Shown here piece after piece: positions 1 to 8,381 of a DNA stretch of 64,000 bases; within the stretch, counting starts at the first letter, position 1, and the number at the start of each line of letters is the position of its first letter. The stretch lies in assembly GCA_049941595.1 (NCBI GenBank), contig JBNFNA010000013.1, positions 13,670-77,669 of the forward strand, read 5' to 3'. This DNA comes from Pasteurella sp049941595. Lineage in GTDB: Bacteria > Pseudomonadota > Gammaproteobacteria > Enterobacterales > Pasteurellaceae. The notes under the pieces are model-generated. The model saw only the letters and a list, made by a program, of their open reading frames with translations. It did no database searches and was not told where the DNA came from. The position numbers and the translations under genes were made by a program.

Positions 1-591
1 ACAAGTGATAGTACACACAATGTAAGGCACATTATTTGGACCCACTTCAAGAATACCTTGTTCTAATTTCTCAAGGTCAAAGTTACCTTTAAAGTCTGCA
101 TTCACGCCTGTATCGAAGGCTTCTTTGGTGTAAACGTTACGCACGGTTGCACCGTTGATTTGGCTGTGGCCTTGTGTTGTGTCAAAGAAGTAGTTTGAGA
201 ATACAACCATTTTGCTACGATCTAAGCCTTTTTCTTGCTCACGTTTTTTGATTAATACAGGGATATAAATTTGCTCTGCACCACGACCTTGGTGAGTTGG
301 AATAGTGTATTCATAACCAAAAATTTCTTTCACCGCATTGGCTAATGCATAATAGCTACGGCTACCACTATATGCTTCATCACCACGCAACATTGCCGCT
401 TGCATTTCTTGTGTCACAGCACCTGTTCCACTGTCGGTTAATAAATCAATAAATACATCTTCGCTATCTAATAAAAACGGATTCATACCTGCTTTTAAAA
501 TCGCTTGATCACGATATTCTCTGGTTGTTCTTTTTACAGGCTCAATGACACGAATACGGAACGGCTCTGGTAAATGTTTGAAGTTTTCCAT
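1..591 (-). CDS. tnaA: Tryptophanase (tryptophan indole-lyase), N-terminal part, cut by window edge
   Basis: The first 197 codons are present; the rest lies beyond base 1. The translation starts MENFKHLPEPFRIRVIEPVK and continues with GMNPFLLDSEDVFIDLLTDS, GDEAYSGSRSYYAL and PTHQGRGAEQIY, the N-terminal signature of the PLP-dependent beta-eliminating lyase TnaA. The enzyme cleaves L-tryptophan to indole, pyruvate and ammonia in the cytoplasm. The PLP lysine falls outside the window. Tyrosine phenol-lyase is the nearest alternative, but the TnaC-type leader upstream argues for tryptophanase. An AAGGA motif stands just before the ATG at 591. Indole production is strain-variable in Haemophilus, so this locus may be accessory. 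Confidence 0.93.
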   Translation of the reverse strand, partial: MENFKHLPEPFRIRVIEPVKRTTREYRDQAILKAGMNPFLLDSEDVFIDLLTDSGTGAVTQEMQAAMLRGDEAYSGSRSYYALANAVKEIFGYEYTIPTHQGRGAEQIYIPVLIKKREQEKGLDRSKMVVFSNYFFDTTQGHSQINGATVRNVYTKEAFDTGVNADFKGNFDLEKLEQGILEVGPNNVPYIVCTITC

Positions 592-698
592 AATAAAATC
601 CTTAATTTTAAATAGTTTTTTGGACAGAATAAGTATTGGATTACTCTGATAAATAATGAAGATTAGAGATTTCTTAATAAAACGAAGAAATGAAGGAA

Positions 699-779
699 TT
701 AGTGAATTATGGGAAAAAAGAAGGTCAATTTTGGATCAGTGATAATCCAAACTTGGTTAGGGGATAAAATCGACATCAT
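699..779 (-). CDS. tnaC: TnaC-type tryptophanase leader peptide (26 aa)
   Basis: A 26-codon ORF with an AGGA ribosome-binding site about 7 nt before its ATG lies 107 nt upstream of tnaA on the same strand. The peptide contains W11, D15 and P23. Spacing W-x3-D-x7-P is exactly that of E. coli TnaC (W12, D16, P24), the residues needed for tryptophan-induced stalling in the ribosome exit tunnel. Unlike E. coli TnaC, three residues (IIH) follow the proline before the stop. The role inferred is regulation of tnaA by tryptophan-dependent stalling that blocks Rho. The 107-nt spacer after the stop is pyrimidine-rich just past the stop, as a Rho-entry region might be. The rest of the peptide is unlike E. 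coli TnaC, which is normal for these leaders. Confidence 0.8.
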   Translation of the reverse strand: MMSILSPNQVWIITDPKLTFFFPIIH

Positions 780-888
780 AAAATTATCCTTTTCTGATTA
801 AAAGATAACAACTTATATCGAGTAAGAATTCACTCGCATAAGAAGGTAGCGATCATTGTTCAATTTGTCATCATTATTTTTTCAGAGT

Positions 889-904
889 TGTGAGTAGAAT
901 CACA
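889..904 (-). promoter_or_regulatory. CRP-cAMP site, probably for tnaCA
   Basis: TGTGA-N6-TCACA is a perfect core CRP palindrome, extended by one more pair (T888/A905). It lies 110 bp before tnaC. Possible promoter elements on the minus strand are TTGAAC (863-858) and a weak TATGCG (840-835) with 17-bp spacing. This would put CRP near -68, as at activator-dependent class I promoters. Catabolite control of tna is established in E. coli; the promoter placement is inference. Confidence 0.75.
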
Positions 905-1101
905 AAAATAATCGAGAAAAAATCGAAAATATCTAACCGCACTTTAAAACCTGAATAGAATCAGAAAATTAACTATTATGATAAGATATAAGGGGTTATA
1001 CTTCTTATGCCATCTCGCAGTAAATCTGCTTTGTATGGTATGCAAACCAATATAATTGAAAACCGCACAAATAGTTGCTTGAAAAATGAACTCTCTGATT
1101 T

Positions 1102-1151
1102 TGTGATTTAAGTCAATTTATTTAAAGCGAGAAACAAGTATTATTTCACAA
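1102..1151 (+). promoter_or_regulatory. oadGAB promoter with FNR/CRP-type activator site at -41.5
   Basis: A -10 TATTAT (1139-1144) predicts a start near 1151. The sequence GTGAT-TTAA-GTCAA (1103-1116) matches the FNR consensus TTGAT-N4-ATCAA at 8 of 10 positions and is centred at 1109.5, exactly -41.5 from that start, the class II position. The same centre also fits a degenerate CRP site (TGTGA-N6-TCAAT). No -35 hexamer is needed at such promoters. The remaining 905-1100 interval shows one uptake signal (931) and nothing else I can assign. Confidence 0.5.
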
Positions 1152-1178
1152 CATCATTCTAAAAAAAGGAGTGCGATA

Positions 1179-1430
1179 ATGACAAACGCAGAACTTCTGC
1201 AAGAAGGCATTAACTTGATGTTTGCTGGCGTAGGATTTGTGATGATTTTCTTACTTATCCTGATTTACGCTATTGAACTGATGTCCGTCGTCATCAATAG
1301 ATTCTTCCCGGAACCTGTTGTCACCTCACCGACAAAAACTACTCAACCTGAACCAAATGATTTAGATCGTTTACGACCTGTGATTGTTGCGGCAATTGCT
1401 CATCATCGTCGCCAACAAGGGATCAAATAA
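1179..1430 (+). CDS. oadG: Oxaloacetate decarboxylase, gamma subunit
   Basis: An 83-residue protein with one N-terminal membrane helix (about 13-37) and a charged C-terminal tail, the form of OadG. It precedes oadA and oadB, the order of the Na+-translocating oxaloacetate decarboxylase operon. In the family the gamma subunit holds the alpha and beta subunits together and its C-terminal tail binds zinc; this tail ends near a His-His pair (AHHRRQQG). AAAGGAG precedes the ATG at the right distance. The 18-bp gap to oadA, with its own AAAGGA site, supports one transcript. Confidence 0.9.
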   Translation: MTNAELLQEGINLMFAGVGFVMIFLLILIYAIELMSVVINRFFPEPVVTSPTKTTQPEPNDLDRLRPVIVAAIAHHRRQQGIK

Positions 1431-1448
1431 TTCAAAAGGAAATACACA

Positions 1449-3260
1449 ATGACTACTCAAACTAAAAAAATTGCTATTACTGATGTCGTATTGCGTGATG
1501 CTCACCAATCTTTATTTGCAACACGTTTGCGTCTTGATGATATGTTGCCAATTGCAAATGAACTTGATCAAATTGGGTATTGGTCCTTAGAGGCTTGGGG
1601 CGGTGCAACTTTCGATGCTTGTATTCGTTTCTTAGGTGAAGACCCTTGGGTACGTTTACGCGAATTAAAACAAGCAATGCCAAACACTCCATTACAAATG
1701 TTATTGCGTGGTCAAAACTTATTAGGCTATCGCCACTACGCAGATGATGTGGTTGACCGTTTCGTTGAGCGTTCTGTGAAAAACGGGATGTCTGTGTTCC
1801 GCGTATTCGATGCGATGAACGACCCACGCAATATGAAACAAGCACTCCAAGCAGTTAAACGCAATGGTGGTCACGCACAAGGTACATTAAGTTACACCAC
1901 CAGCCCAGTGCACAACCTACAAACTTGGTTAGACACCACTGAACAGCTTCTTGAAATTGGTGTGGATTCTGTGGTGATTAAAGATATGTCAGGTATCTTA
2001 ACCCCAGCTGAAGCTTACAAATTAGTCAGCGAAATCAAAAAACGCTATGACGTGCAATTACACTTACACTGCCACGCAACAACGGGTATGGCAGAAATGG
2101 CATTGTTAAAAGCGGTTGAAGCGGGCGTTGATGGTATTGATACTTCTATTTCTTCAATGAGTGGTACTTATGGTCACCCAGCAACTGAAGCCTTAGTAGC
2201 AACCTTACAAGGTACCCAATTCGACACTGGCTTAGATATTAATAAATTAGAACGTATCTCTGCTTACTTCCGTAACGTACGTAAAAAATATGCGAAGTTT
2301 GAAGGGCAATTACGTGGCTCAGACAGCCGAATTCTTGTGGCACAAGTGCCTGGCGGTATGTTGACCAACCTTGAAAGCCAATTAAAACAACAAAATGCGT
2401 CAGATAAATTAGACGAAGTATTAAAAGAAATTCCACGTGTACGTGAAGACTTAGGTTTCATTCCATTAGTTACACCAACCTCACAAATCGTGGGTACTCA
2501 AGCGGTAATTAACGTATTAATGGGCGAACGTTATAAAACGATTGCGAAAGAAACAGCGGGCATTTTAAAAGGTGAATATGGTCGCACACCAGCACCAGTA
2601 AATGCTGAGTTACAAGCAAAAGTGCTAGACGGTGGAGAAGCCATTACTGACCGTCCAGCGGATCATATCGCACCAGAAATGGATAAATTAGTCGCTGAAA
2701 TTAAACAACAAGCGAAAGAAAAAGGCATCAAACTTGCGGAAAATGAAATTGATGATGTGTTAATCGTGGCGTTATTCCCACAAATTGGTTGGAAGTTCCT
2801 TGAAAACCGTGGTAACCCTGATGCCTTTGAACCAGCACCAACATTAGAACCTGCAAAAACTGCAGAAAAACCGACCGCACCTGCAGCGAAAGCGCCTGTA
2901 TCAGGTCCTTCTGTTTATACAGTTGAGCTTGAAGGTAAAGCATTCGTGGTGAAAGTAAGCGAAGGTGGTGAAATCGGTGATATCGTACCTGCGCCAGCAC
3001 CAGCTGCAGCACCTCAACCACAAGCGGCGCCAAAACCAGCGGCAGCAGGCACACCTGTAACAGCACCAATGTCAGGTAACATTTGGAAAGTGGTAGCAAC
3101 CGAAGGTCAAAAAGTGGCAGAAGGTGATGTATTGCTTATTCTTGAAGCGATGAAAATGGAAACTGAAATCCGTGCAAACCAAGCTGGTACGGTGCAAGGT
3201 ATTTGCGTGAAAGCAGGTGATACTGTTTCTGTTGGCGATACCTTAATGACATTGGCATAA
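1449..3260 (+). CDS. oadA: Oxaloacetate decarboxylase, alpha subunit (biotin carboxyltransferase)
   Basis: 603 residues, a normal OadA length. The N-terminal carboxyltransferase (HMGL-like) domain starts with ITDVVLRDAHQSLFATR and has the metal-ligand pair in LHLHCHATTGM. A conserved middle domain is followed by a Pro/Ala-rich hinge (about 515-535) and a biotinyl domain with EAMKMET, in which K569 carries biotin. The enzyme transfers the C4 carboxylate of oxaloacetate to biotin, giving pyruvate. OadB then decarboxylates carboxybiotin and exports Na+. It sits between oadG and oadB with short gaps. A pyruvate carboxylase subunit B is the paralogous alternative, but the neighbours settle it. Confidence 0.97.
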   Translation: MTTQTKKIAITDVVLRDAHQSLFATRLRLDDMLPIANELDQIGYWSLEAWGGATFDACIRFLGEDPWVRLRELKQAMPNTPLQMLLRGQNLLGYRHYADDVVDRFVERSVKNGMSVFRVFDAMNDPRNMKQALQAVKRNGGHAQGTLSYTTSPVHNLQTWLDTTEQLLEIGVDSVVIKDMSGILTPAEAYKLVSEIKKRYDVQLHLHCHATTGMAEMALLKAVEAGVDGIDTSISSMSGTYGHPATEALVATLQGTQFDTGLDINKLERISAYFRNVRKKYAKFEGQLRGSDSRILVAQVPGGMLTNLESQLKQQNASDKLDEVLKEIPRVREDLGFIPLVTPTSQIVGTQAVINVLMGERYKTIAKETAGILKGEYGRTPAPVNAELQAKVLDGGEAITDRPADHIAPEMDKLVAEIKQQAKEKGIKLAENEIDDVLIVALFPQIGWKFLENRGNPDAFEPAPTLEPAKTAEKPTAPAAKAPVSGPSVYTVELEGKAFVVKVSEGGEIGDIVPAPAPAAAPQPQAAPKPAAAGTPVTAPMSGNIWKVVATEGQKVAEGDVLLILEAMKMETEIRANQAGTVQGICVKAGDTVSVGDTLMTLA

Positions 3261-3270
3261 GAGGTCGTCT

Positions 3271-4578
3271 ATGGAAAGTATTTACGCATTATTGCGCGGA
3301 ATGGGGATTATGCACCTCGAATGGGGGCAAGCAATAATGATCTGCATTAGCCTATTGTTATTGTGGCTCGCCATTGCACGCAAATTCGAACCTTTGTTGC
3401 TCTTGCCAATTGGTTTCGGTGGATTGTTATCTAACATTCCTGAAGCCGGTTTAGCAATGACTGCATTAGATAATCTTCTCCACCACGGCACGGCTGAGCA
3501 GCTTGCGATTGTTGCGGGAAAACTGAATACGATTGCAGATCCTGAAGCTATCAAAGCAGCATTAAGCTCTGCCTTACCTTCGGTTCAGAATGAATTGGAA
3601 GTGATGGCTGGTGATATGGGCTATACCGCTGGCGTTTTGGCACTATTCTATAAAGTGGCGATTGGCTACGGCGTTGCACCGTTAGTGATCTTTATGGGTG
3701 TCGGTGCGATGACTGACTTTGGCCCATTGTTAGCTAACCCTCGCACCTTATTATTAGGTGCGGCAGCACAGTTTGGTATTTTTGCGACGATTATCGGTGC
3801 ATTATTATTGAACTGGACAGGCATTATTAGCTTTACCCTGCCACAAGCGGCCGCAATTGGTATCATTGGTGGTGCGGATGGTCCGACTGCAATTTATCTC
3901 GCAAGTAAACTTGCCCCTGAATTATTAGGTGCGATTGCAGTTGCGGCTTACTCTTATATGGCATTAGTACCGCTTATTCAGCCACCGATTATGAAAGCGC
4001 TCACCACAAAAGAAGAACGTAAAATCCGTATGGTGCAATTACGTAAAGTTAGCAACCGTGAGAAAATTCTTTTCCCAATCGTGTTAGTGACCTTAGTGGC
4101 ACTTTTATTACCAGATGCGGCGCCATTACTAGGTATGTTCTGCTTTGGTAACTTATTGCGTGTGAGTGGTGTAGTAGAGCGTTTAAACGACACCGCACAA
4201 AATGCATTAATTAATATCGTCACGATTTTCCTTGGTTTATCCGTTGGTTCTAAACTCGTGGCAGATAAATTCTTGCATCCGCAAACCTTAGGTATCCTAT
4301 TATTAGGTGTAGTTGCCTTTGGTATCGGTACCGCAAGTGGTGTGCTAATGGCGAAATTAATGAATAAATTTAGCCGCCATAATAAAGTCAATCCACTGAT
4401 TGGTGCGGCGGGTGTTTCAGCTGTACCAATGGCAGCACGTGTTGCAAATAAAGTAGGATTGGAAGAAGATCATCAGAACTTCCTGCTAATGCACGCAATG
4501 GGACCAAACGTTGCTGGCGTAATTGGCTCTGCAATTGCTGCCGGTGTAATGTTAAAATATGTTTCAGCAATGATGTAA
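3271..4578 (+). CDS. oadB: Oxaloacetate decarboxylase, beta subunit (Na+ pump)
   Basis: 435 residues, strongly hydrophobic, with the family hallmark GGADGPTAIY (the aspartate is the Na+/proton-handling residue) and the late conserved stretch NPLIGAAGVSAVPMAARV. OadB decarboxylates carboxybiotin on OadA and couples this to Na+ export across the inner membrane. It is 10 bp downstream of oadA and followed by a strong terminator, so it is the last gene of the operon. Na+ pumping suits anaerobic growth on citrate or C4 acids; no citrate genes are visible in this window. Confidence 0.96.
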   Translation: MESIYALLRGMGIMHLEWGQAIMICISLLLLWLAIARKFEPLLLLPIGFGGLLSNIPEAGLAMTALDNLLHHGTAEQLAIVAGKLNTIADPEAIKAALSSALPSVQNELEVMAGDMGYTAGVLALFYKVAIGYGVAPLVIFMGVGAMTDFGPLLANPRTLLLGAAAQFGIFATIIGALLLNWTGIISFTLPQAAAIGIIGGADGPTAIYLASKLAPELLGAIAVAAYSYMALVPLIQPPIMKALTTKEERKIRMVQLRKVSNREKILFPIVLVTLVALLLPDAAPLLGMFCFGNLLRVSGVVERLNDTAQNALINIVTIFLGLSVGSKLVADKFLHPQTLGILLLGVVAFGIGTASGVLMAKLMNKFSRHNKVNPLIGAAGVSAVPMAARVANKVGLEEDHQNFLLMHAMGPNVAGVIGSAIAAGVMLKYVSAMM

Positions 4579-4594
4579 TATCAACACATTGAAC

Positions 4595-4628
4595 AAAAGC
4601 GAGTGTGGTCTACGTACTCGCTTTTTTA
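4595..4628 (+). terminator. Rho-independent terminator of oadGAB
   Basis: AAAAGCGAGT (4595-4604) pairs with ACTCGCTTTT (4616-4625), followed by T residues. Confidence 0.85.
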
Positions 4629-4648
4629 TTTCAGAAAATCGCTCCTAA

Positions 4649-5818
4649 TCGTTAGGTAACGTATTCGCAAGTGAATTAAGTGGTCACTCAAACCTATTTG
4701 GTAGTGCAAGTGCGCCAATTATTCGTGGTCAAGAAGGCTTCCGCGTTAAAATTCTACAAAATGGTTCTGACGTGCTGGATATGTCATCTATCTCACCAGA
4801 CCACGCTGTTTCTGCAGACAGCTTATTAGCAAAAAAATTGAATTAGTACGTGGTTCATCAAACATTATTATATTCAACTGCCTCACCTGCCGGTGTAGTG
4901 AACGTTGTTGATAAACGTATTTCGACCGAAGTGCCACAAAAAGGTTATGAAGGGGATATTAACTTCTATTTTGATCCCGCAGGCAAAGAGCGTTCAACCA
5001 TCACGGGTCTGACCCTTGGTTTGGGTCAACACGTTGCAATGCACGTTGAAGGGCTTGCTCGCTTATCCGCATTTAATGGATGACACTGATGTGATTGATT
5101 CATCTCACTTCCACTGTACAGGGAATCATTCACGCGATGCCACATTAAGCCACGACAATCTGTTTGGTTATGAACATAACCACAACCATAAAGGTTAGTG
5201 GATTGACTTACACTCGAAACGTTGGAATTTATGTAGGCAATGGAACCAACCTGTAACAGGCATCGAGAAGCTGCGTATCACCGGTGCTTATGTGGATTAT
5301 CACCACGATGAAAGACGAAAGCTAAAGATTTGGTAGCACTCAAAATGCAGTTGTTGGTATGTCAATTGACGGTAGAGTAGCTGCATATTATTAAAAATAA
5401 AGGCGTTAACCTTCGTTTTGAGCGTTTAGCACCGCACTTAAAAGGCAATGTTGAGCAACCCGATCTAACAACCTATAAAGAGTCTGCATTCTCTTATTCA
5501 AGCTCTGTCGAATGGCTATTTGATGACGTGCATCGTTTATCTTTGATGTATTCACATAATGAAAGATTACCAGGCCCAATGGAGCCGTATTATCACGGTA
5601 AACACTTAGCAACTAGCTCATTTAGGTTTGGTAACAAAAACTTGAAAAAAGAGCGGTCAGATAACTTTGAAATTAGTATCGCACGCGAAACGGGTAAACT
5701 TGATTGCAAATTGGGCCGTTACCATAACAATTTTGATAATTACATTCACACTTCTTACTTACAATCTGTGCCACAAATGGGACGCAATTTTGTATTAGGG
5801 TTGAATATCCGCTTCTAA
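4649..5818 (+). pseudogene. Decayed TonB-dependent outer-membrane receptor
   Basis: Pieces in all three frames reassemble into a TonB-dependent receptor. The plug region reads GNVFASELSGHSNLFG, PIIRGQEGFRVKILQNG and, across a one-base frameshift near 4838, KIELVRGS then YSTASPAGVVNVVDKRI. Barrel pieces include KLRITGAYVDYHHDE (near 5270), RLSLMYSHNERLPGPMEPYY and a C-terminal NFVLGLNIRF ending in the expected phenylalanine. There is no start or signal peptide, there are several frameshifts and stops, and about 1.17 kb remains of a gene that is usually above 2 kb. The plug wording and His-containing segments resemble ZnuD/TdfJ-type zinc receptors, but that subfamily assignment is tentative. 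The remains begin right after the oadB terminator, so the 5' end was deleted. Confidence 0.88.
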
Positions 5819-5837
5819 AGACGGCTTCCGATAAATA

Positions 5838-5873
5838 AAAAACACCTTGAGGATTCCCAAGGTGGTTTTCTTT
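5838..5873. terminator. Bidirectional hairpin between receptor remnant and cysE
   Basis: AACACCTTG (5841-5849) pairs with CAAGGTG-GTT (5858-5867, one bulge). T-runs follow on both strands, so it can end cysE (minus) as well as the former receptor gene. Confidence 0.65.
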
Positions 5874-5903
5874 TATAAAACTTTCAGAAAAATGACCGCA
5901 CTT

Positions 5904-6704
5904 TTAGATATTTAAAGAAAGATCTTCGTCTTCATTAAAGTATTGGTTCATTTCAAAGGCTGGCTTCGCTTTTTTATCTTGCCCAATTACACGTGCAGGC
6001 ACGCCTGCTGCAGTGGCGTATTCAGGTACTGCCTGTAACACTACGGAATTTGCGCCAATTTTTGCATACTTGCCGACTTCGATATTACCTAAAATCTTCG
6101 CACCCGCGCCAATCATCACCCCCTCACGTACTTTTGGATGGCGATCGCCTGTTTCTTTGCCTGTTCCGCCCAAGGTTACACCTTGCAAAATAGACACATC
6201 ATCTTCAATCACTGAGGTTTCACCGACAACAATGCCCGTCGCGTGGTCAAACATAATGCCACAACCAATTCTCGCAGCTGGGTGAATATCCACATCAAAT
6301 GCCACGGAGATTTCATTTTGCAAATAAATCGCCAATGCTTTGCGTTGTTGTTTCCATAAATAATGGGTAATGCGATAGCTTTGCAGTGCGTGGTAGCCTT
6401 TTAAATATAAAAGGGGGGTTGTCCATAACTCAACTGCGGGGTCACGCTGGCGTACTGCTCGAATATCACAAGCCGCACTGGCGATAATATTCGGTTCGGC
6501 TTGATAGGCTTCCTCAATAATTTCACGCAAGGCAATGGCTGGCATAATCGGGTTTGCCAATTTGTTAGCTAGAATATAGCTTAACGCCCCGCCTAAATCG
6601 TTGTGCTTTAAAATTGTTGAATGGAAAAAACTCGCCAACATTGGCTCATTTTCTGCTAGTTCTTTTGCTTCCTGACGGACATAACCCCATACTTCTGCTG
6701 GCAT
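5904..6704 (-). CDS. cysE: Serine O-acetyltransferase
   Basis: 266 residues. An alpha-helical N-terminal half is followed by a left-handed beta-helix of hexapeptide repeats with IMFDHATGIVVGET (catalytic His), GVTLGGTGKETGDRHPK and GVMIGAGAKILGNIEVG, the CysE signature. It acetylates serine with acetyl-CoA in the first step of cysteine synthesis. The C-terminus ends in isoleucine (EDEDLSLNI), the tail that binds cysteine synthase CysK and mediates feedback. It is 27 bp downstream of gpsA on the same strand and probably co-transcribed. Confidence 0.97.
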   Translation of the reverse strand: MPAEVWGYVRQEAKELAENEPMLASFFHSTILKHNDLGGALSYILANKLANPIMPAIALREIIEEAYQAEPNIIASAACDIRAVRQRDPAVELWTTPLLYLKGYHALQSYRITHYLWKQQRKALAIYLQNEISVAFDVDIHPAARIGCGIMFDHATGIVVGETSVIEDDVSILQGVTLGGTGKETGDRHPKVREGVMIGAGAKILGNIEVGKYAKIGANSVVLQAVPEYATAAGVPARVIGQDKKAKPAFEMNQYFNEDEDLSLNI

Positions 6705-6731
6705 ATCATTATTTCCTGAATTTTCTGTCTA

Positions 6732-7745
6732 TTATTCGCCTTTACGCTCACGCCCTAATAAGCTTGCTGCTACTTCTTGCGCATTCTTACCGCAGAATAA
6801 TACTTGGTAAACTTGCTCTGTAATCGGCATTTCAACACCTTGACGTTGCGCTAATAAATAAGCCTCTTTAGCGTTATAAAAACCTTCAACTACCTGTCCA
6901 ATATTATCCATAGCCGTTTGTGCAGAGAACCCTTGCCCAAGCATAATCCCAAAGCGGCGGTTTCGAGATTGATCGTCAGTACAGGTTAACACTAAATCAC
7001 CTAAACCGGACATTCCCATAAAGGTATTTGGATTTGCCCCTAAAGACATACCTAACCTGCTGATTTCTGCGATACCACGGGTAATCAATGCTGTTCTGGC
7101 ATTCGCACCAAAGCCCATTCCGTCTGACATCCCCGCACTGATTGCGATCACGTTTTTAATCGCTCCACCGAGTTGCACACCGATCATATCTTGGTTGATA
7201 TACACGCGGAAATGTTTACTACAGTGAATGCGAGCCTGAAATTCAAGGGCAAATTGTTCATTGTTTGAAGCCAAGGCAATCGCAGTTGGTAAGCCTGCTG
7301 CCAGTTCTTTCGCAAAAGTTGGTCCAGAAAGGACGGCTAATGGATATTGTGTCCCTAATTTTTCCTCGATCACTTCTTGTAAAAGTCGGCCGGTGTTGCG
7401 TTCTAGTCCTTTGGTTGCCCACGCAATACGATGATCGGGGCGTAAGTGCGGTTGAATTTTTTCAAGAACCTCACCGAATACGTGGCTTGGCACCACAATC
7501 AGAATATCACGAGATTTACTCAATGCACTTGCTAAATCAAATTCAATATGCAGTGCATCTGGAAAAATAACATTCGGTAAAAAAGCATTATTTTGACGCT
7601 CTTCACTTAAACGCTGCATATGTACAGGATTGTGTCCCCATAAATAGGTTGGAAAACCATTTCGAGAAAAGGCAATCGCCAACGCCGTACCATAAGAACC
7701 CGCACCAAGTACTGTAATAGGAGAGGTTGCAACAGTCGTATTCAT
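6732..7745 (-). CDS. gpsA: Glycerol-3-phosphate dehydrogenase [NAD(P)+]
   Basis: 337 residues, typical GpsA length. The N-terminal Rossmann motif is GAGSYGTALAIAFSRNG; later come KGLERNTGRLLQEV, LSGPTFAKELAAGLPTA (active-site lysine region) and GGAIKNVIAISAGMSDGMG. It reduces dihydroxyacetone phosphate to sn-glycerol-3-phosphate for phospholipid synthesis. It sits between secB and cysE, with a terminator-like hairpin separating it from secB, so it probably has its own promoter in the 63-bp gap or depends on read-through. Confidence 0.97.
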   Translation of the reverse strand: MNTTVATSPITVLGAGSYGTALAIAFSRNGFPTYLWGHNPVHMQRLSEERQNNAFLPNVIFPDALHIEFDLASALSKSRDILIVVPSHVFGEVLEKIQPHLRPDHRIAWATKGLERNTGRLLQEVIEEKLGTQYPLAVLSGPTFAKELAAGLPTAIALASNNEQFALEFQARIHCSKHFRVYINQDMIGVQLGGAIKNVIAISAGMSDGMGFGANARTALITRGIAEISRLGMSLGANPNTFMGMSGLGDLVLTCTDDQSRNRRFGIMLGQGFSAQTAMDNIGQVVEGFYNAKEAYLLAQRQGVEMPITEQVYQVLFCGKNAQEVAASLLGRERKGE

Positions 7746-7808
7746 TTTAGACTCCTGACAATAGTGAAATGATAAGAGAATGCGCTAAAAAGTATGATAT
7801 GACAAAAA

Positions 7809-7835
7809 TTTTCGCTCTCAAAGTGAGAGCGAAAA
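7809..7835 (-). terminator. Terminator/attenuator after secB
   Basis: TTTTCGCTCTCA (7809-7820) pairs with TGAGAGCGAAAA (7824-7835). On the minus strand an A/T-rich run with T residues follows. Confidence 0.7.
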
Positions 7836-7845
7836 ATGTAGTTGA

Positions 7846-8364
7846 TTAGTGAACTTCTTTGTTTTCTTCTTCAGAGCCTTTTTCAGCTTGCTCTGCTTGT
7901 TCTTGACGTTGTAAATAATCCATAAACAACGCATCAAAATTCACTGGAGAAAGATTTAATGCTGGGAATGTACCACGGTTAACTAAACTTGCCACTAATT
8001 CACGTGCATAAGGGAAAAGCATATTTGGGCATTGTGAAGTTAAGCAGTGCGCCATTTGAATATCTTCTAAGCCGCTAATTGTGAATACACCAGCTTGTTT
8101 CACTTCGCAGATAAACGCAACATCACCAGAATCTTCTAATGTGGTTTCAACAGAGATATTTAAGCAAACTTCATATAAGTCATCACCTACTTGTTTTGCT
8201 TCAGTGCTTAAATCAAAACCTAATTTCGGTTTCCATTCTTGTTGGAAAATATGTGGCAGATTTGGTGCTTCAAATGACACATCTTTCACATAAATACGTT
8301 GAATTTGTAATACTGGTTGAACTTCTTGTTCTTCAGTTGCTACTGCTTTGTTTTCTTCAGACAT
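7846..8364 (-). CDS. secB: Protein-export chaperone SecB
   Basis: 172 residues with the SecB core: IQRIYVKDVSFEAPNLPHIFQQEW, a conserved VCLNISVETT segment and the highly conserved QCPNMLFPYARELVASLVNRG. The C-terminal tail is acidic and Glu/Gln-rich. SecB is a cytosolic tetramer that keeps preproteins unfolded and passes them to SecA; likely clients here include LamB, MalE and the autotransporter. It is 17 bp downstream of the rhodanese gene, an arrangement common in gammaproteobacteria (yibN-secB-gpsA-cysE). Confidence 0.97.
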   Translation of the reverse strand: MSEENKAVATEEQEVQPVLQIQRIYVKDVSFEAPNLPHIFQQEWKPKLGFDLSTEAKQVGDDLYEVCLNISVETTLEDSGDVAFICEVKQAGVFTISGLEDIQMAHCLTSQCPNMLFPYARELVASLVNRGTFPALNLSPVNFDALFMDYLQRQEQAEQAEKGSEEENKEVH

Positions 8365-8381
8365 TTTTTCATCCTTATGAC

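Noticed and set aside
4850..5818. Open frames at 4850-5083, 5016-5198 and 5528-5818 as separate small genes.
   Set aside because: Their translations join into one TonB-dependent receptor; they are pieces of a pseudogene.
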